A stretch of DNA of 9,180 nt from Acidimicrobiia bacterium (GTDB taxonomy: Bacteria > Actinomycetota > Acidimicrobiia > IMCC26256 > PALSA-555), in NCBI GenBank assembly GCA_017853455.1, contig JAFMJM010000085.1:1-9180 (forward strand), written 5' to 3'. Below the pieces are notes generated by a model. That model was not told the DNA's origin. It made no database searches and saw only the letters and a program-made list of their open reading frames with translations. Each line of letters starts with the position of its first letter. The first letter of the stretch is position 1. The position numbers and the translations under genes were made by a program. Below are positions 5,835-9,180 of the stretch, piece by piece.

Positions 5835-5863
5835 GTGACCGGCACGTCAGCCGGTCGTATCCG
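5835..5863 (+). promoter_or_regulatory. Candidate desaturase promoter
   Basis: A -35-like GTGACC (5835-5840, four matches to TTGACA) and a -10-like TATCCG (5858-5863) are separated by exactly 17 bases. Transcription would begin near 5870, giving a leader of about 50 bases before the GTG at 5923. The hexamers are imperfect, so the call rests on spacing and position in the 187-base divergent region. Confidence 0.4.
5837..5856. promoter_or_regulatory. Operator-like inverted repeat GACCGGC-N6-GCCGGTC
   Basis: Two perfect 7-bp arms flank a 6-base centre (ACGTCA). The repeat overlaps the end of the proposed -35 and fills the spacer to the proposed -10, a classic place for a repressor to block RNA polymerase. 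Its 20-base size suits a dimeric helix-turn-helix regulator such as a TetR-family protein, many of which control lipid genes. No regulator gene lies in the window. Confidence 0.4.
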
Positions 5864-5922
5864 TTTCGGATCGTCGCTGCGCTGTTCTCCGGTAGTGGCC
5901 GTCCCGCCCCCGGAGGTGCGCA

Positions 5923-6903
5923 GTGCGCCCGTCCATCCCGTTCACCGAGATCGACGAGGCGACCATCGAGGTCGCCGAGGCATCGTCGCCGACGCCGTCG
6001 GGCATCCCCGGTCCGCCGGGACACCCGCCGACGTACGGCCGGATCCTGAGCGCCATCTTCTTCGTCGCCCCGTTCGTGGCGCTGGCGTGGCTGATCGCCG
6101 ACGGACACGGCGTGCCGTGGATGGCCATCGTCCTCACCGTCGTGTGCATCGCGGTGCTGGGCCACGCCATCACGATCGGCTACCACCGGTGCTTCACCCA
6201 CCGGTCGTTCGTCCCGGTCCGCTGGCTGAAGATCACCATGGCCGTGCTCGGCTCGATGGCCTTCCAGGGGTCGGTCATCGGGTGGGTCGCCGACCACCGA
6301 CGCCACCACCGCTACACCGACCGACCCGGCGACCCGCACTCGCCGATCTTCAAGGGTGACCGTCCGATCCACGGCATCGGTGGCCTGTGGCACGCCCACG
6401 TGGGCTGGTGCTTCACCGTCGACCCCACGTCACGCGAGCACTACGCGCCCGACCTCCTCGCCGACCGCGACATGGTCCTGATCGACCACCTGTTCGTCCC
6501 GCTCGCCGTCGCCACGTTCGCGGTGCCGTTCGCCATCGGGCTGGCCTGGACCGGCACCTGGGCCGGCGCCTTCACCGCCTTCCTGTGCGCCGGGTTCGTG
6601 CGCATCGGGATCACCCTCAACGGCACGTGGTCGGTCAACTCGATCTGCCACCGGTTCGGGAAGCGGCCGTTCGCCACCCGCGACGTCAGCACCAACTTCG
6701 CGCCGCTCGCGATCCTCACCATGGGTGAGGCCTGGCACAACAACCACCACGCCTTCCCCCGGTCGGCCCGCCACGGTCTCGGACACGGCCAGATCGACAC
6801 GTCGGCCCGGATCATCCGCTGGTTCGAGCAGCTCGGGTGGATCAGCGACGTGCAGTGGCCCGACGCCCGCCAGGTCGAGGCCCGCCTCGCCAAGGCCGCC
6901 TAG
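5923..6903 (+). CDS. Membrane fatty acid desaturase, acyl-CoA delta-9 (stearoyl-CoA desaturase) type
   Basis: A 326-residue di-iron membrane enzyme with all histidine boxes: HRCFTH (88-93), HRRHH (125-129) and HNNHH (272-276). The extra ligand histidine H243 sits in WSVNSICHRFG, as in the VNSAAH segment of stearoyl-CoA desaturases, and HVGW (159-162) is conserved as well. Hydrophobic helices lie at about 41-59, 66-86, 186-208 and 212-232. Family chemistry: O2-dependent insertion of a cis double bond into a saturated acyl-CoA (commonly delta-9) at the cytoplasmic face of the membrane, using electrons from a ferredoxin or reductase. It lacks a fused cytochrome b5 or ferredoxin domain, and no reductase is adjacent. 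The GTG start is supported by GGAGG six bases upstream. It is the first rightward gene, with its own promoter candidate and an overlapping inverted repeat. Regiospecificity is by homology. Confidence 0.93.
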   Translation: MRPSIPFTEIDEATIEVAEASSPTPSGIPGPPGHPPTYGRILSAIFFVAPFVALAWLIADGHGVPWMAIVLTVVCIAVLGHAITIGYHRCFTHRSFVPVRWLKITMAVLGSMAFQGSVIGWVADHRRHHRYTDRPGDPHSPIFKGDRPIHGIGGLWHAHVGWCFTVDPTSREHYAPDLLADRDMVLIDHLFVPLAVATFAVPFAIGLAWTGTWAGAFTAFLCAGFVRIGITLNGTWSVNSICHRFGKRPFATRDVSTNFAPLAILTMGEAWHNNHHAFPRSARHGLGHGQIDTSARIIRWFEQLGWISDVQWPDARQVEARLAKAA

Positions 6904-7000
6904 ACCCCCCAGGCCGCCTCCGCCGGTCGGTCCGGCCCCCGCTCCCCTCGGAGTGGTGGCCCCCGGCCGGCATCCAGCAGAATGCCCCCGGAGACCCCGA

Positions 7001-7014
7001 CCGCCCTTCGGCGG
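7001..7014 (+). other. Hairpin in the leader of the monooxygenase gene
   Basis: CCGCC and GGCGG arms with a CTTC loop end 14 bases before the ribosome binding site at 7029-7034. It lies in the 135-base space after the desaturase. Without a T run it is not a standard terminator. It could be a weak attenuating or mRNA-protecting stem, or chance. Confidence 0.25.
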
Positions 7015-7038
7015 GCGGGCGAGCGACGAGGGGGACAC

Positions 7039-8913
7039 ATGGGTGCAACGGTCGACCAGGCGTACATCCGACGGGCGATCGAGCTCGCCGACCTCAACGC
7101 CGTGCGGGTGGCGCTCTACGCCCAGACCCACGACCCCGAGATCTCGGCCCTGCCCATGGCCCTGGCCCTGGACGACGCCCAGCGTGAGCTCCTGATCGGC
7201 AAGGCCGTCGCCTGGCTGGTCGACAACGCCTCGACCGAGCGCCTGCCCCGCCCCGACGACGCCGAGCTGCGCACCCTCATGAACCTCGCCACCAAGGAGG
7301 AGATGGGCGACCTCGAGTTCGAGGCCCGGCGCCAGCTCCCGGCGTTCGAGGACTTCCCCTTCATGATCGAGTGGGACGGTCCCCGGGCCGAGATCCCCGA
7401 GGGGTTCCGGATCGCCATCATCGGCAGCGGCTACAGCGGCCTGGCGATGGCCGTCCAGTGCGAGCGCCTCGGCCTGCCCTACACGATCTTCGAGCGACGC
7501 CCGGAGCCCGGTGGCACCTGGAGCGTCAACCGGTACCCCGACATCCGGGTCGACACCATCTCGATCACCTACGAGTTCAACTTCGAGAAGGACTACCGGT
7601 GGTCGGAGTACTTCGGGCGCGGCAAGGAGGTGCGCGAGTACCTCGAGATGGTCTCGAAGAAGTACGGCGCCTTCGACAACACGAAGTTCGACCACGACCT
7701 CCAGAAGGCCACCTTCGACGAGGCGCGCGACGTGTGGGTCCTCGAGTTCGCCACGCCGGACGGCACCCAGACCGTCGACGCCAACTACATCGTCAACGGC
7801 GTCGGCACCTTCGCCAACCCGAAGTTCCCGTCGTTCCCCGGCCTGGAGTCGTTCCGCGGGCAGGTCGTCCACCCGTCCCGGTGGCCCGCCGACTTCGACG
7901 CCACCGGAAAGCGCGTGGCGGTGATCGGCAACGGCTCCACCGGCGTGCAGCTGCTCGAGCAGGTCGCCAACCAGGCCGCGCACACGACGGTGTTCCAGCG
8001 GACCCCGCAGTGGATCAGCCCGCGCGACAAGTACGGCCAGGCCATGGACCCCGAGATCACGTGGCTGATCGAGAACTTCCCCGGCTACTGGAACTGGTGG
8101 CGCTACATGGCCATCGCCGGGCTGTTCGGCACCCACGGGTTCATCGTCCCCGACGAGGAGTGGGTGGCCAAGGGCGGCAAGTGGAACGCCATGAGCGACC
8201 AACTGCGCGCCGACCTCACCGCCTACATCCGGGCCCAGACCGGCGGCGACGAGGAGCTGATCGCCAAGCTCGTCCCCGACTACGCGCCGTTCTCCCGTCG
8301 GCCGGTCGTCGACAACAACTGGTACAAGACCCTCACCCGCGACAACGTCGAGCTCGTCACCGACCCGATCGTCGAGTTCACGCCCGACGGCATCCGCACC
8401 GAGGACGGCACCGAGCACCCGGTCGACATCGTGGTGACCGCCACCGGGTTCGAGGTCATGAAGTACCTCTGGCCCGCCGACTACGTCGGCACCGGCGGCC
8501 TCTCGATCCACGACTTCTGGTCGACCGACGGACCGCGGGCGTACCTCAGCATGACCGTGCCGCACTTCCCCAACATGTTCATGCTCTACGGACCCAACTC
8601 GCAGCCGCTCTCCGGCGGCACCGGCCTCCCCATCTGGTACGTCATCTGGTCGGCGTACGCGGCCACCTGCATCACGCGGGCGCTCCAGGAGGGCAAGACC
8701 CGGGTCGAGGTCAAGGCCGAGGCGTTCGAGCGTTACAACAAGGCGCTCGACGAAGAGGCCTCGAGCCTGCTGCTCATGCAGGACGAGGGTGCGCCCGACA
8801 AGAACTACTACATCAACGAGCACGGTCGGATGCAGGTCAACGCCCCGTGGTACGGACCCGAGTTCCACCGCCTGTGCACGGTCGTGAACTGGGACGACCT
8901 CGAGCTGTCCTGA
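7039..8913 (+). CDS. Flavin-containing Baeyer-Villiger-type monooxygenase, HAPMO-like
   Basis: A 624-residue protein with an N-terminal helical region of about 120 residues, then an FAD Rossmann motif GSGYSG (129-134), EPGGTW (156-161), the NADPH motif GNGSTG (297-302) and the Baeyer-Villiger signature FxGxxxHxxxWP, here F272, G274, H278, W282 and P283. ATGF (468-471) closes the FAD site. D172 and the arginine pair R420/R421 before P422 match the catalytic Asp and Arg of cyclohexanone monooxygenase. The long N-terminal extension and total length resemble 4-hydroxyacetophenone monooxygenase, where it serves dimerisation and stability. Known chemistry: NADPH- and O2-dependent insertion of oxygen next to a ketone carbonyl, or heteroatom oxidation; the substrate is unknown. 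The active-site loop reads YPDIRVD rather than the usual YPGARCD. The ATG at 7039 has AGGGGG four bases upstream; an in-frame ATG at 6982 has no such site. Soluble, cytoplasmic. Confidence 0.92.
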   Translation: MGATVDQAYIRRAIELADLNAVRVALYAQTHDPEISALPMALALDDAQRELLIGKAVAWLVDNASTERLPRPDDAELRTLMNLATKEEMGDLEFEARRQLPAFEDFPFMIEWDGPRAEIPEGFRIAIIGSGYSGLAMAVQCERLGLPYTIFERRPEPGGTWSVNRYPDIRVDTISITYEFNFEKDYRWSEYFGRGKEVREYLEMVSKKYGAFDNTKFDHDLQKATFDEARDVWVLEFATPDGTQTVDANYIVNGVGTFANPKFPSFPGLESFRGQVVHPSRWPADFDATGKRVAVIGNGSTGVQLLEQVANQAAHTTVFQRTPQWISPRDKYGQAMDPEITWLIENFPGYWNWWRYMAIAGLFGTHGFIVPDEEWVAKGGKWNAMSDQLRADLTAYIRAQTGGDEELIAKLVPDYAPFSRRPVVDNNWYKTLTRDNVELVTDPIVEFTPDGIRTEDGTEHPVDIVVTATGFEVMKYLWPADYVGTGGLSIHDFWSTDGPRAYLSMTVPHFPNMFMLYGPNSQPLSGGTGLPIWYVIWSAYAATCITRALQEGKTRVEVKAEAFERYNKALDEEASSLLLMQDEGAPDKNYYINEHGRMQVNAPWYGPEFHRLCTVVNWDDLELS

Positions 8914-8943
8914 GCCAGCAGCCCGACCGGGTGGTGTGAGCGC

Positions 8944-9180
8944 GTGACCACGTCGGATCCCAGCGTGTCGGCGGCGTCGGCAGCGACGGACGCCGCGGAT
9001 GCCGTCGCGGCGGCGAACGCGCGCAAGCTCGCGGCCTGGGAACGCCAGTCCGTTCCCGCCATCCTGGCCGCGGCGATCATCCCGCTGATCGCGATCACCA
9101 CCGGGCCCCAGAACCGGGGGTTCGGCGGCGTCGCGATCGAGATCGTCTCGTGGCTGGTGTTCGTCGTCGACTTCGTGCTG
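8944..9180 (+). CDS. N-terminal part of a membrane protein, probably a potassium/ion channel family member
   Basis: Seventy-nine codons run off the right edge. The protein has an Ala/Ser-rich N-terminus (residues 1-28), a short basic-aromatic stretch RKLAAWERQ, a hydrophobic helix at about 38-53 (VPAILAAAIIPLIAITT), a short polar loop (TTGPQNRGF), then a second helix starting near 63 with SWLVFVVDFVL. The pattern of W-E-R, helix, short loop, then W-x-V/I-F-x-x-D-F/Y resembles the first two helices of bacterial voltage-gated-like potassium channels, where the Asp in S2 is conserved. The pore segment is not in the window, so this is tentative. GTG at 8944 is the first start in a frame opened by the monooxygenase stop 30 bases earlier; GTG at 8965 is possible. 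The ribosome site is weak. The short spacing suggests co-transcription with the monooxygenase. Confidence 0.6.
   Translation, partial: MTTSDPSVSAASAATDAADAVAAANARKLAAWERQSVPAILAAAIIPLIAITTGPQNRGFGGVAIEIVSWLVFVVDFVL

Noticed and set aside
4873..6399. Long in-frame extension upstream of the CopZ-like start
   Set aside because: The frame is open through the aquaporin gene and beyond, but has no homology before MAVIEL and a good ribosome site marks the ATG at 4872.
6982..7038. Upstream ATG at 6982 for the monooxygenase
   Set aside because: It would add 19 Arg/Gly-rich residues and has no ribosome binding site, while the ATG at 7039 has AGGGGG four bases before it.
6430..8868. 812-codon open frame on the - strand
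   Set aside because: It runs across two well-supported genes (desaturase and monooxygenase) on the opposite strand. Its Val/Gly/Asp/Leu-rich translation is the usual mirror of a GC-rich gene.

Overview
The window is very GC-rich, with G or C at almost every third codon position and frequent GTG starts. Together with the gene content (a mycobacterial/acidimicrobial-type ETF-like protein, a native amine dehydrogenase-like reductase, an HAPMO-like Baeyer-Villiger monooxygenase and an acyl-CoA-type desaturase) this points to a chromosomal segment of a high-GC actinobacterium. Class Acidimicrobiia is my best guess, and that placement is inference. I see no insertion sequence, phage gene, tRNA, rRNA or CRISPR array. 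The sequence is densely coded, with no gene-free stretch over 300 bases.

Layout: six genes run leftward. In transcription order they are an aquaporin-family channel (5735-4911), a 68-residue CopZ-like metal-binding protein (4872-4666), a molybdopterin oxidoreductase with one [4Fe-4S] site (4619-2307), an NAD(P)H-dependent amine dehydrogenase-like reductase (2310-1240, overlapping the previous stop by 4 bases as GTGA), a membrane-anchored c-type haem-binding protein (1080-406), and the start of an electron transfer flavoprotein beta-like protein (323-1, cut by the window edge). Three genes run rightward: a membrane fatty acid desaturase (5923-6903), a flavin-dependent Baeyer-Villiger-type monooxygenase (7039-8913) and the first 79 codons of a membrane protein that looks like an ion channel (from 8944).

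The two groups diverge from a 187-base region (5736-5922). On the desaturase side it holds a plausible promoter (-35-like GTGACC, 17-base spacer, -10-like TATCCG), with a 7-bp-arm inverted repeat filling the spacer, a typical place for a repressor operator. Leftward spacings are short (38, 46 and -4 bases) down to the amine dehydrogenase-like gene, so those four genes may be one transcript. A possible leaderless promoter in front of the molybdopterin gene could separate the last two. Two adjacent dyad-symmetric sequences at 1189-1217 mark the end of that block.

The common theme is redox metabolism: a Mo/FeS enzyme, an NAD(P)H reductase, a haem c protein, an ETF-like protein, an FAD/NADPH monooxygenase and a di-iron desaturase. 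The tightest link is the translationally coupled Mo enzyme and reductase pair. Its substrate cannot be read from the sequence, and the Mo enzyme has no cysteine or selenocysteine where formate dehydrogenases carry their metal ligand. I do not see a clearly new multi-gene system. The Mo enzyme/reductase pair, the three-helix haem protein and the operator-like repeat are the parts most worth following up.
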